From Methanobacteriota archaeon (GTDB lineage Archaea; Thermoplasmatota; Poseidoniia; MGIII; CG-Epi1): a DNA stretch of 34,716 nucleotides. Positions 7,986 to 15,612 of the stretch are shown in pieces. The position numbers and the translations under genes were made by a program. The stretch is from assembly GCA_002731655.1 (NCBI GenBank), contig PCCI01000018.1, positions 15,545 to 50,260 of the forward strand. The letters run 5' to 3'. The stretch's first letter is position 1. Each line of letters starts with the position of its first letter. The notes beneath the pieces were generated by a model that was not told the origin of the DNA, did not search any database, and saw nothing but the letters and a program-made list of their open reading frames with translations.

Positions 7986-8291
7986 ATGGCCGGGGCTGCG
8001 CTCCAGGCGAGTGAGGACATGACGCTACTCACGCTGCGCGTGGCTCCCGGCGCCAGCCGCGACGCACTCGGGGAATTCGACGAGTGGCGCGGGGCGCTGA
8101 CGGTCAGGGTCAGCACGCCCGCCAGTAGCGGGCGCGCTAACCGTGCCCTGCTGAGGCTGCTCGAGCGCGAACTAAGGCTCGAACCCGGCAGCGCCGAACT
8201 GCTGCGCGGCCACCGCTCGCGCTCAAAGCAGGTGCGACTGCCGCTACCGTACGATGAGGCGACCAATCGCCTGGCGGGAGCGCTGCGTTGA
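7986..8291 (+). CDS. DUF167 (YggU/UPF0235) family protein
   Basis: A small protein of about 101 residues. Its core matches DUF167: LTLRVAPGASRDAL near the N terminus, then ALTVRVSTPASSGRANRALLRLLERELRL and the basic strand GHRSRSKQVRLPL. DUF167 proteins are small alpha/beta proteins of unknown biochemical role in bacteria, archaea and eukaryotes. ATG 7986 is preferred because it stands about 24 bases from the TAAATAG box at 7959-7965. ATG 8019 (MTLLTLRV) is a real alternative: it begins exactly where the conserved domain does and follows GTGAGG. The last four bases overlap the TTG start of the Toprim gene (TTGA), so the two are almost certainly translated together. Expression is probably tied to the divergent ABC gene through the shared box. 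Confidence 0.8.
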   Translation: MAGAALQASEDMTLLTLRVAPGASRDALGEFDEWRGALTVRVSTPASSGRANRALLRLLERELRLEPGSAELLRGHRSRSKQVRLPLPYDEATNRLAGALR

Positions 8292-8683
8292 ACGACGCCG
8301 AACGGTTCGAGGCGCTGGAACGCTGGCTCGAAAAAATTGAGGAATTCCCGGGACCGGTAATCATAGAGGGTCAGCGCGACATCGCCGCGCTGGCCCGCTT
8401 CTGCGAGCTGCAGCTGGTTTCGCTCAACAGTGGAAACTCTGTGCTGCAGACCGTCGAGGGGTTGGCTGCGCAACTGGGGTCGCGCGGCCGCTTCGCCATC
8501 CTGACCGACTGGGACCGCACCGGCGGCCGGCTGGCGCGCAAGCTTGCCGAACTCGGTCGCGCCAGCGACCTGCAGCCCGACCTGGAACTGCGGCGCGAAC
8601 TGGCGCTGATTTCGCGCGGCGATATCAGCTGCGTCGAGGAGCTGCCGGCGCTGGAGCGCAAGCTGCGCAGCCGTCAGGCTTAA
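8288..8683 (+). CDS. Small stand-alone Toprim-domain protein (COG1658-like)
   Basis: A 131-residue protein consisting of little more than a Toprim fold. The catalytic Glu motif is visible as VIIEGQRDIAAL (residues about 23-34) and the DxD motif as ILTDWDRTGGRLARKL (about 77-92), followed by ISRGDISCVEEL. This is the pattern of archaeal small primase-like/RNase M5-like Toprim proteins, which bind Mg2+ and act on nucleic acids; the substrate of this group is not established. The TTG start overlaps the stop of the DUF167 gene (TTGA). No ATG or GTG lies nearby in frame, and the Toprim core begins only about 20 residues later. The pairing suggests a shared RNA- or DNA-related role, which is inference. 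Confidence 0.8.
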   Translation: MNDAERFEALERWLEKIEEFPGPVIIEGQRDIAALARFCELQLVSLNSGNSVLQTVEGLAAQLGSRGRFAILTDWDRTGGRLARKLAELGRASDLQPDLELRRELALISRGDISCVEELPALERKLRSRQA

Positions 8684-8714
8684 ACCGCAGCAGGCCTCCA
8701 CCGCGCCGGTCGCA

Positions 8715-10061
8715 ATGGAAGCGTCGTCGTCCGGAACCGCTACACCCGCCGCGCACGGTATCGCGGCGACCAGCGTCCACGAAGTTTTGCGGCGGCACCA
8801 GCTGGTTGACGGCTACGACGTCGTGCTAGACTTGGAGCAGTCGCACGGCGCCTGGCTCTACGACGCGCGCACCGAGTCGGAATTCCTCGACTGCTTCACT
8901 TGCTTCGCCTCGTGGCCGGTGGGCTACAACCACCCGATGTTACAGACTCCGGAATTCCTCGCGAAAGTGCGCGCGGTCGCCACCGCTAACCCCGCTAATT
9001 CCGACCTTTACACCCGGGAGATGGCCGGCTTCGTCGAAGCGTTCGCGACCCGCGCCACTCCCTCGGGCTTCCCGTATCACTTCTGGGTCGCCGGCGGCGC
9101 GCTGGCGGTCGAAAACGCGCTCAAGACGGCGTTCGACTGGAAGGCGCGCAAGCTGGGGCGCACCGACTTTGGGGCCGACGTAAACGACATCGTAATCCTG
9201 CACCTGCGCGATGCATTCCACGGCCGCAGCGGCTACACCCTCTCGCTGACCAATACCGTGCCCGACAAAATCGGGCTCTTCCCCAAGTTCGACTGGCCGC
9301 GGGTCCACAACCCGACTATCGAGTTCGGCCCCGACGGCGAGGTCGCCAACGACATCGCCGCCGAGGAAGCACGCGCTTGCGCCGAAATCGAGGCCGCCTT
9401 CGCGCAGCACGGTGACCGCATCGCCGCCATCCTGCTCGAGCCACTGCAGGGCGAAGGCGGCGACAACCACTTCCGCCCCGAATTCTTCGCGGCATTGCGC
9501 GGCTACGCCGACTCGCGCGAAGCGCTACTGATTTACGACGAAGTGCAGACCGGCTTCTGGGGGTCGGGCAAGCCGTGGCTCTGGCAGCACCATGACGTCG
9601 CGCCCGATATCGTCGCCTTCGGCAAGAAAACGCAGGTTTGCGGCATCTACTGCTCGGAGCGCATTGATGAAGTTGCCGACAACGTCTTTCAGATGTCGGG
9701 CCGCATCAACTCCACTTTCGGCGGCAACCTGACGGATATGGTGCGCTGCCAGCGTTTCCTCGACATCATTGAGGCCGAAGGCCTCGGCGAGAACGCCGCC
9801 GTGCGGGGCGCCGAATTGCTGGCTGGGCTGCGCACACTGGCGCGCGAGACCGGCGGCTTCAGCAACGTGCGCGGTGTCGGCAGCCTCATCGCTTTTACGC
9901 TGCCGTCGGCGGGGGAGCGCGACGCGCTGATGGCCTCGCTGGCAGCGCAGAAGGTGATGGCGCTCAAGTCCGGCGCCAACTCAATCCGTTTCCGGCTGCC
10001 GCTGGTGATTGCGGCCGACGAGATTGTGGAGCTGCTTTCGCGTGTCCGTGCCGCTCTCTAG
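8715..10061 (+). CDS. lat: L-lysine 6-transaminase (lysine epsilon-aminotransferase)
   Basis: A 448-residue class-III PLP-dependent aminotransferase. It should move the epsilon-amino group of lysine to 2-oxoglutarate, giving glutamate and 2-aminoadipate semialdehyde, which cyclises to piperideine-6-carboxylate (EC 2.6.1.36). Family-specific segments: CFASWPVGYNHP, FWVAGGALAVENALKTAFDWK, AFHGRSGYTLSLTNT, LLEPLQGEGGDNHF, YDEVQTGFWGSGKPW, the PLP-lysine motif AFGKKTQVCG (near residue 300), and STFGGNLTDMVR, which is diagnostic of LAT over other class-III enzymes. The ATG at 8715 is the natural start; a CTTAAAC box at 8679-8685 would give a leader of about 9 bases. The stop shares CTAG with the convergent hutH. 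The next enzyme, aminoadipate-semialdehyde dehydrogenase, is not in the window. LAT is best known from actinobacteria, so lateral origin is possible. Confidence 0.92.
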   Translation: MEASSSGTATPAAHGIAATSVHEVLRRHQLVDGYDVVLDLEQSHGAWLYDARTESEFLDCFTCFASWPVGYNHPMLQTPEFLAKVRAVATANPANSDLYTREMAGFVEAFATRATPSGFPYHFWVAGGALAVENALKTAFDWKARKLGRTDFGADVNDIVILHLRDAFHGRSGYTLSLTNTVPDKIGLFPKFDWPRVHNPTIEFGPDGEVANDIAAEEARACAEIEAAFAQHGDRIAAILLEPLQGEGGDNHFRPEFFAALRGYADSREALLIYDEVQTGFWGSGKPWLWQHHDVAPDIVAFGKKTQVCGIYCSERIDEVADNVFQMSGRINSTFGGNLTDMVRCQRFLDIIEAEGLGENAAVRGAELLAGLRTLARETGGFSNVRGVGSLIAFTLPSAGERDALMASLAAQKVMALKSGANSIRFRLPLVIAADEIVELLSRVRAAL

Positions 10062-11578
10062 GCCAGCTCACCGACGGCCGCCTCGACCGCGCTGGTGATG
10101 TCGGGCGAGCGCAGCAGCGGCACCAGCCGGTTGTGGTCGCGGTAGAGCGGCCGGTCCTCGTCAAGGTGCGAAACGTGCTTGCGAATTACCCCGCGTGCGG
10201 CAGCGGTGCCGGCCGCCGGCTCGTCGCCGCGCAGGTCTAGCGCCTGCGCGGCGGCCATCATCTCAATGGCGAGCACGCCGAAGCAGTTGTCGAGAATCTG
10301 CTGTGCTTTCTGCATCGTGGTCAGCCCCATCGAGACGAAATCCTCCTGGTCGGCGGCGGCGGGGATGGACTGGTTGACGGCGGGGTGCGACAGGATGCGC
10401 GCTTCGGCAATCAGCGCGTCGGCAGTGTATTGCGCCAGCATCATCCCTGAGTGGAGCCCCGGCTTCTCGCTCAGGAAGGGCGGCAGCCCCGCCGAGAGCG
10501 CAGGGTTGGTGAGCCGGTTCAGCCGTCGCTCGCTCAATACGGCAATCATGCTCAACCCGGTCGCGACCATCTCTAGCGGCAGTGCGACCGGTGTGCCCTG
10601 GAAGTTGGCGCCCGTGAGCACCTCCTTCTCTTCGGTAAGGAATATGGGATTGTCGCCGACACCGTTCAGCTCGGTCTCCACTTCGCCGATGGCGTGGCGC
10701 ACTGCGTCGCGCAGTGCGCCCGCTACTTGCGGCGTCGAGCGCATCGAGTAGGCGTCCTGCACCTTCTCGCCGTGCGCCGCCAGGATGGGGCTGTCAGCCA
10801 TCAGCTTCCGCAAGTTGCCCGCCACTTCCTGCGCGCCGCGGAAGCCGCGCAGTTCGTGCAGTCGCGCGTCGTATGGCTTTTGGTTGGCGAGCAGCGCCTC
10901 GAGCGTCATCGCCGCGGCGATGTCGTGCAGCTTGAACCAGTGCTGCGTGTCGTGCAACAGCAGCGCCGCCCACGCTGTTAGCACGTTCGAACCGTTAATC
11001 AGTGCCAGCCCGTCGCGCGCCTCGAGCTCGAGCGCCTCGAGTCCCGCTTTCGCCAGGGCAGCGGTGGCGTCCATCCGCTCGTCGCGGTAGAACGCCTCGC
11101 CCTCGCCCATCAGGCAGAGCGCTACCTGCGACATCGGCGCCAAGTCGCCGCACGCGCCGACCGAGCCTTTCTCGCACGCGACCGGCGTCACCCCCGCGTT
11201 CAGCGCGCCGACGAGCGCGTCGGTCACCGCTGGCCGCCCCCCGGAGTGGCCGTGGCAGTGGACATTGGCGCGGCCGCACATCGCGCCGCGCACGACAGCC
11301 GCCGGCAGCGGCTCGCCGATGCCAGCGGCGTGCGAATAGACCAGGAAGCGCTGGAAGTCGCGCAGCTCGTCGGGCGTCAGCGTATGCTCGGAGAACTCAC
11401 CGATGCCGGTAGTGATTCCATACATCACCTCGTGCGCGGCGATTTTCTCTTCCAGCATGGCGCGGTTGGCAGCGATACGCTTTCGCGCCGCGGGCGCCAG
11501 CGAGACGCTCGCGCCGTCGCTCGCGACTCTCGCGAGCAGCCCAATCGTGAGCGAACCGCCGTCAAGCTCGACTTTCAC
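10058..11578 (-). CDS. hutH: Histidine ammonia-lyase with Ala-Cys-Gly MIO triad
   Basis: This enzyme removes ammonia from L-histidine to give urocanate, using an MIO group made by cyclisation of an internal Ala-Ser-Gly. About 506 residues carry the family motifs: YGITTGIGEF (catalytic Tyr), YSHAAGIGEP, GHSGGRPAVTDALVGALNAGVTPV, GSVGACGDLAPMSQ, LINGSNVLTAWAALLL, QDAYSMRSTPQV, SERRLNRLTNPALS and QEDFVSMGL. The Ser-His pair in YSHAAG is the known histidine-selecting motif (tyrosine and phenylalanine lyases have His-Leu or Phe-Leu). Unusual points: the triad serine is cysteine (codon 11150-11152), and the usual EDHVSM reads EDFVSM. GTG 11578 is chosen because it starts the conserved protein and lies 24 bases after a CTTTATAAT box; the frame extends to 11713 but would overlap the divergent TPR gene. 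No other hut gene is in the window. Confidence 0.87.
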   Translation of the reverse strand: MKVELDGGSLTIGLLARVASDGASVSLAPAARKRIAANRAMLEEKIAAHEVMYGITTGIGEFSEHTLTPDELRDFQRFLVYSHAAGIGEPLPAAVVRGAMCGRANVHCHGHSGGRPAVTDALVGALNAGVTPVACEKGSVGACGDLAPMSQVALCLMGEGEAFYRDERMDATAALAKAGLEALELEARDGLALINGSNVLTAWAALLLHDTQHWFKLHDIAAAMTLEALLANQKPYDARLHELRGFRGAQEVAGNLRKLMADSPILAAHGEKVQDAYSMRSTPQVAGALRDAVRHAIGEVETELNGVGDNPIFLTEEKEVLTGANFQGTPVALPLEMVATGLSMIAVLSERRLNRLTNPALSAGLPPFLSEKPGLHSGMMLAQYTADALIAEARILSHPAVNQSIPAAADQEDFVSMGLTTMQKAQQILDNCFGVLAIEMMAAAQALDLRGDEPAAGTAAARGVIRKHVSHLDEDRPLYRDHNRLVPLLRSPDITSAVEAAVGELA

Positions 11579-11597
11579 GCGCGGCCACCTCACCCGG

Positions 11598-11606
11598 ATT
11601 ATAAAG
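11598..11606 (-). promoter_or_regulatory. TATA box for hutH
   Basis: CTTTATAAT on the minus strand, centred about 24 bases before GTG 11578. GAGGTGG also lies a few bases ahead of the start, so either leaderless or Shine-Dalgarno initiation is possible. Confidence 0.6.
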
Positions 11607-11625
11607 CGCTGTTCGGGGCAGCGGA

Positions 11626-11631
11626 TTTTAA
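11626..11631 (+). promoter_or_regulatory. TATA-like box for the first TPR gene
   Basis: TTTTAA centred about 24 bases before GTG 11652, back to back with the hutH promoter. Confidence 0.5.
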
Positions 11632-11651
11632 CTGCCCCTCGCTGGCGACCT

Positions 11652-12773
11652 GTGCCTATCGACGACAGCAACCATGCCGACGAGCTGCGCGCGGAAGGGC
11701 TGGCCGAGCTCAAGCTGGGCCACTACCGCCGCGCCCGCCGCACGCTCGAGAAGGCGCTGGCCGCCAAGCCGGGAAGCAAGCGGTTGCAGCATGACCTCGG
11801 TAAGGTGCACCTCGCGGCGGGGCAGCCGGCAGCGGCGCTGGCGGAGCTCGACCAGATTCCCGATGCAGTTTCGCACTCGGAAATCATGTGGAAGGACCGC
11901 GCGCTGGCGCAGCTGCTGCTCGGCGACCCCGCAGAAGCGCTGGCGTGCGCCGAGCGCTCGCTCAAAATCAAGCCGCGCTACGTTGCAGCGCACGTCCTGA
12001 AAGCGCGCGCCCAGCAGGCACTCGGTGACGGCACAGCGGCGTTGGCGACGCTCGACGCTGTCGCTCGCGGGAAACCGGATCGCGAGCTGCTCTACCGCCG
12101 CGGCAAGCTACTCCACGCGATGGGGCGCTACAACGACGCTCTGCAGGATTTCGACGCCATCCTCACCCGGCGTCCGCGCGATTTGGCGGCGCTCGAGGCG
12201 AAGGGGCTGGCGCACGACCAGCTCGATGAGCCGGGCGCCGCGGCGGAGGCGCTGCAACAGAGCCTCGAGGCCGAAGACGAAGTGGTCTACAACGACCGCG
12301 GCGTTGCGCTCTCGCGGCTGGGCTACAACCATCGCGCCATCGAGAGCTACCGGCGGGCGCTGGCGGCCAACCCGCGCTACGCCACCTGCTGGTTCAACCT
12401 CGGCAAGGCTCTCTTCCGCGTTGGGAACCTGAAGGAGGCGCTGCAGGCGTTCACCCGCGCGACCGAGCTGAATCCCAAAAACCGCTCGGCGTGGAACAAC
12501 CGTGGCGTGACGCTGCGGCAGCTCAACCGCATCGAGGAGACCATCCCCTGCTACGAGCGCGCTATCGAGCTGAAGGAGGATTACGCCTGGGCGTGGCACA
12601 ATAAGGGCTACGCGCTCGAGCTGCTCGACCGTCCCCGTGAGGCGCTCAAGTGCTACCAGAACACGCTGGCGCACGAGTCGGGCCACGAGCACCACGACGG
12701 TTCCGAGTGGGGGCGGTTGATGGAAGATACCAATAAGGCGATAGTGCGCATTGAGCTAATCCTGGAAAACTGA
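11652..12773 (+). CDS. TPR-repeat protein (about 10 repeats)
   Basis: A 373-residue protein almost wholly made of 34-residue tetratricopeptide repeats; I count about ten. Clear examples are LRAEGLAELKLGHYRRARRTLEKALAAKP near the N terminus (split here only by naming), then NDRGVALSRLGYNHRAIESY and WFNLGKALFRVGNLKEALQA. TPRs form superhelical protein-binding scaffolds. There is no signal peptide or membrane segment, so it is presumably cytoplasmic. The frame is open from 11403, but the upstream part lies over the hutH 5' end and is not TPR-like. GTG 11652 begins a normal TPR N terminus and stands about 24 bases after TTTTAA. Its TGA overlaps the next gene's ATG by one base (TGATG), so the two TPR genes form an operon. 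The binding partner is unknown. Confidence 0.85.
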   Translation: MPIDDSNHADELRAEGLAELKLGHYRRARRTLEKALAAKPGSKRLQHDLGKVHLAAGQPAAALAELDQIPDAVSHSEIMWKDRALAQLLLGDPAEALACAERSLKIKPRYVAAHVLKARAQQALGDGTAALATLDAVARGKPDRELLYRRGKLLHAMGRYNDALQDFDAILTRRPRDLAALEAKGLAHDQLDEPGAAAEALQQSLEAEDEVVYNDRGVALSRLGYNHRAIESYRRALAANPRYATCWFNLGKALFRVGNLKEALQAFTRATELNPKNRSAWNNRGVTLRQLNRIEETIPCYERAIELKEDYAWAWHNKGYALELLDRPREALKCYQNTLAHESGHEHHDGSEWGRLMEDTNKAIVRIELILEN

Positions 12774-14494
12774 TGCCTGACGTCGCGGAGTTGGTGGAAC
12801 AGGGCGAGGCGCTGGTCCGCGAAAGGAAATTCCGCAAGGCGATTTCCTGCTTCCGCAGGGCGGCGGACTTGGCGCCGGAGGACCCTTCGCTCCACAACAG
12901 CATCGGTATGGCCGAGATGGCGCGCCGCAACCCCGCCCGGGCACTGCGCGCCTACCAGCGGGCGTGCGAGTTGGCGCCCGACATCGCGCGCTACTATGTG
13001 CGTCGCGGCGACGCGCTGCAGCGTCTAGAGCGCTACGCGCAGGCAGTCGAGGCGTACGGCCGCGCGCTGGAGCTGGAGCCGCGCAACGCGCCGGCGTGGA
13101 ACAACCGCGGCTTTGCCAACTTCATGCTCGATCGCTGGAACGAGGCGATGCGCTGCTACGACGAGGCGATGCGCGCCGACCCCACCTACGCGGTGGCGTG
13201 GTACAACTACGGCTACACGCTGCAGCTCTCGGGGCGGCTGGCGGACGCCAAGGATTACTATCAGCGCGCCGTAGAACTGGACCCACGCGACAAGATTGCG
13301 TGGAATAATCTCGCCAACGTCCAGTATAACCAGGGCGAATACGAGCTCTCCATCGAGTTCTACCAGAAATCACTCGATATCGACCCGGAATACGTCATCG
13401 CCGTCAACAACATCGGCAATGCACTCGATCACTTGGACCGCTACGAGGAGGCCATTCTATACCACGAGCAGGCGCTCGAAATGGATCCCACATTTCACTA
13501 CGCTTGGATGGCCAAAGGCCGCGCGCTGGCGCGGCTCGGCCGCCCCGAGGAGGGTCTCGAGTTCTTGGAGACGGCGCTCGAGCTCGAGGACGGGGACCCC
13601 GACTACCACGAGGCGCTGGCGCGCAGCCTGCTGGCGCTCGGCCGCCCCGATGAGGCACGGCGCACGCTGAATCTTGGCCTGGCGGCCGACGGTCAGCACG
13701 TCATGTGCTGGGTCGCGCTGGGCGACACCAGCCGCGAGCGCGGCGAGACCCGGCACGCACTGCAGTGCTACGACGAGGCGGTGCGCGCGATGGACAATCA
13801 GGCGCGCAACCGCATGCGCGACCTGGACTGGATGGAGAAAGGCAAAATCCTGGTCAACGCCGGGATGTTGGACGAGGCGGCGCGGCAATACACCAACGCG
13901 CTGGTCGCGCATCCCGAGTCGGCGCGCGCGCGCTTCCGGCTGGCGGAGTCGATGCTGGAACTGGACCGCAACGAGCAGGCGCTGTCGCTTATCGAAAACG
14001 CGCTCGAGCTGCAACCCGGCTCCCGCTCCGGTCGACTGCTTCTGTCGCGCGCGCAGGAGTGGGATGCTGCGCGCAAAACACTCGCCGATTTGCAGGCTGA
14101 ATTTCTTGACGATGAAAATATAAAGTGCCAGCTGGGACTGCACCTTGCTTCGCGCGAGCCGGAAGCGGCGCTCGTGTACCTGTCGCTCGACGACCCAGAT
14201 TTGGCGCTGGCGCGCTGTGGTTGCCTGCACGCGCTCGACCGCAGCCGCGAAGCGCAGGCTGCGGCCGAAGCCGCAACGGCGCTCGCGCCGTCGCGGCTCG
14301 AGGCGTGGCTGGCGTTGGGCTGGAGCGCGCTCGAAAATGGCGATGCGCAACGCGCCAGCGAAGCATTCGACGGCGCACTTGGCTGCGGAGCCGCCGACCC
14401 GGAAGCGCTGGCGGGCAAGGTGGCGTCGCTCGAAGCGCTGGGCAAGCCGGCCGACGAATTGCGTCGCTTATTGGTCGAGACGGAACTGGCCTAG
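12773..14494 (+). CDS. TPR-repeat protein (about 15 repeats)
   Basis: A 573-residue protein of about fifteen TPRs, running from residue 1 (VAELVEQGEALVRERKFRKA) to near the C terminus. Repeats 3-8 are close to consensus (WNNRGFANFMLDRWNEAMR, WNNLANVQYNQGEYELSIEF, VNNIGNALDHLDRYEEAILY). The C-terminal repeats from about residue 440 are more degenerate and include one short unit (EPEAALVYLSLDDPDLALARCG). It has no signal peptide, membrane helix or catalytic domain. The ATG overlaps the preceding stop by one base (TGATG). Similarity of layout with the upstream gene suggests an old tandem duplication followed by expansion. The stop shares CTAG with the convergent glycosyltransferase gene. Likely a cytoplasmic scaffold; partner unknown. 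Confidence 0.87.
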   Translation: MPDVAELVEQGEALVRERKFRKAISCFRRAADLAPEDPSLHNSIGMAEMARRNPARALRAYQRACELAPDIARYYVRRGDALQRLERYAQAVEAYGRALELEPRNAPAWNNRGFANFMLDRWNEAMRCYDEAMRADPTYAVAWYNYGYTLQLSGRLADAKDYYQRAVELDPRDKIAWNNLANVQYNQGEYELSIEFYQKSLDIDPEYVIAVNNIGNALDHLDRYEEAILYHEQALEMDPTFHYAWMAKGRALARLGRPEEGLEFLETALELEDGDPDYHEALARSLLALGRPDEARRTLNLGLAADGQHVMCWVALGDTSRERGETRHALQCYDEAVRAMDNQARNRMRDLDWMEKGKILVNAGMLDEAARQYTNALVAHPESARARFRLAESMLELDRNEQALSLIENALELQPGSRSGRLLLSRAQEWDAARKTLADLQAEFLDDENIKCQLGLHLASREPEAALVYLSLDDPDLALARCGCLHALDRSREAQAAAEAATALAPSRLEAWLALGWSALENGDAQRASEAFDGALGCGAADPEALAGKVASLEALGKPADELRRLLVETELA

Positions 14495-15612
14495 GTCGAA
14501 AGGGCCGCTTCCAGCACCTGCTCGATTTTCTCCGCGACGCGTGGCCAGGCGAATTCGCGCTCGGCGCGTTCGCGCCCGCGCCTCCCCATCTGCCGCGCGC
14601 GCTCGGGGTAATCCCAGATGTTTTCCAGCGCGCCAGCGAGTGCGTCGGGGTCGAGCGGCTCGACGATATGCCCCTCTTCGCCGGTGATGACGTCGCGCAC
14701 GCCGGGAATGTCGCTCAACACGAGCGGCTTGCCCGACGCCATGCCTTCAAGGCCGACGATGCCGAACGCCTCGAGCCGCGACGTCGACGGCAGCACGACG
14801 GTGTCGCAGGCGGCGTAGTAGGCGGGCAGCCACGCGTCGCCGATGGGGCCGGTGAAGACCACCCGCTCCCCGAGCCCCTTACTGCGCACCAGCCTCTCGA
14901 GCCAGCCGCGGTAGGGGCCGTCGCCCACCACTACCAGCCGCCCCCGTTCGAGCCGCGATAGCGCGCGAATAAGGATGTCGACCCCCTTGTGCGGCACCAG
15001 CCGCCCGACGAAGAGCGCCAGCGGCTCTCCTTCGGGCGAGAGTCGGCTGCAGAGATGCTCGCTGTTGTTCGAAGGGTGGAAGCGATCGGTGTCGACCGCG
15101 TTGGGCACTACCTCGACCTCCTGGTTCCAGAGCGCGCGCGAAGTGGCGGCGTAGCTTTCAGTAGTCGAGATAATGCGCTTCGCGGCTTGCAGCGGGCGCT
15201 TCCCAGCATAGCGCTGGTAGCCGCGCACCATCAGCGAGCCGAGCCGGCCGCGCAGTTCCAGGTCGCAGTGGTAGGTGATGACTAGTGGCTTCCCCGCCCG
15301 CGCCGCGCCACGCGCGGCGAACAGCTCGGTGAAAGGGGGTGGCGAGTGGACATGCACCACATCTGCCTCGGTCGCGGCGATGTGCCCGCCAAAACCGGGG
15401 GCGACCGGGGTGTTGAACAGGTTCAGCCATTGCGTCACCCGGTTCACTGGCAAGCCACGCACCGTCTCCTGCTCTGGCATGCGCGCGTAGCGTGAAGTGA
15501 CGACCTCGACGGTGTGGCCGCGCTGTTGCAGGTGCATCGACAGCCCTAGCACGTGCGACTCGACACCACCGTAGTGGGGGTGGAAGTAGGGCGTTACTTC
15601 GAGAATCCGCAT
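14491..15612 (-). CDS. GT4-family glycosyltransferase
   Basis: A 373-residue GT-B fold glycosyltransferase. The N-terminal half opens with MRILEVTPYFHPHYGGVESH, the acceptor-side Gly-rich loop typical of GT4 enzymes. The C-terminal half has LALFVGRLVPHKGVDILIRAL, VVVGDGPYRGWLERLV and the donor-binding E-x7-E motif in EAFGIVGLEGMASGKPLV. GT4 enzymes move a sugar from a nucleotide donor with retention of configuration. The gene directly follows a GlmU-like sugar-nucleotide synthase: its ATG overlaps that gene's stop by one base. It probably uses a sugar made nearby for surface glycan or glycolipid assembly. The exact sugar and acceptor cannot be read from sequence. No membrane helix is seen, so it would work on the cytoplasmic face. 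Confidence 0.9.
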   Translation of the reverse strand: MRILEVTPYFHPHYGGVESHVLGLSMHLQQRGHTVEVVTSRYARMPEQETVRGLPVNRVTQWLNLFNTPVAPGFGGHIAATEADVVHVHSPPPFTELFAARGAARAGKPLVITYHCDLELRGRLGSLMVRGYQRYAGKRPLQAAKRIISTTESYAATSRALWNQEVEVVPNAVDTDRFHPSNNSEHLCSRLSPEGEPLALFVGRLVPHKGVDILIRALSRLERGRLVVVGDGPYRGWLERLVRSKGLGERVVFTGPIGDAWLPAYYAACDTVVLPSTSRLEAFGIVGLEGMASGKPLVLSDIPGVRDVITGEEGHIVEPLDPDALAGALENIWDYPERARQMGRRGRERAEREFAWPRVAEKIEQVLEAALST

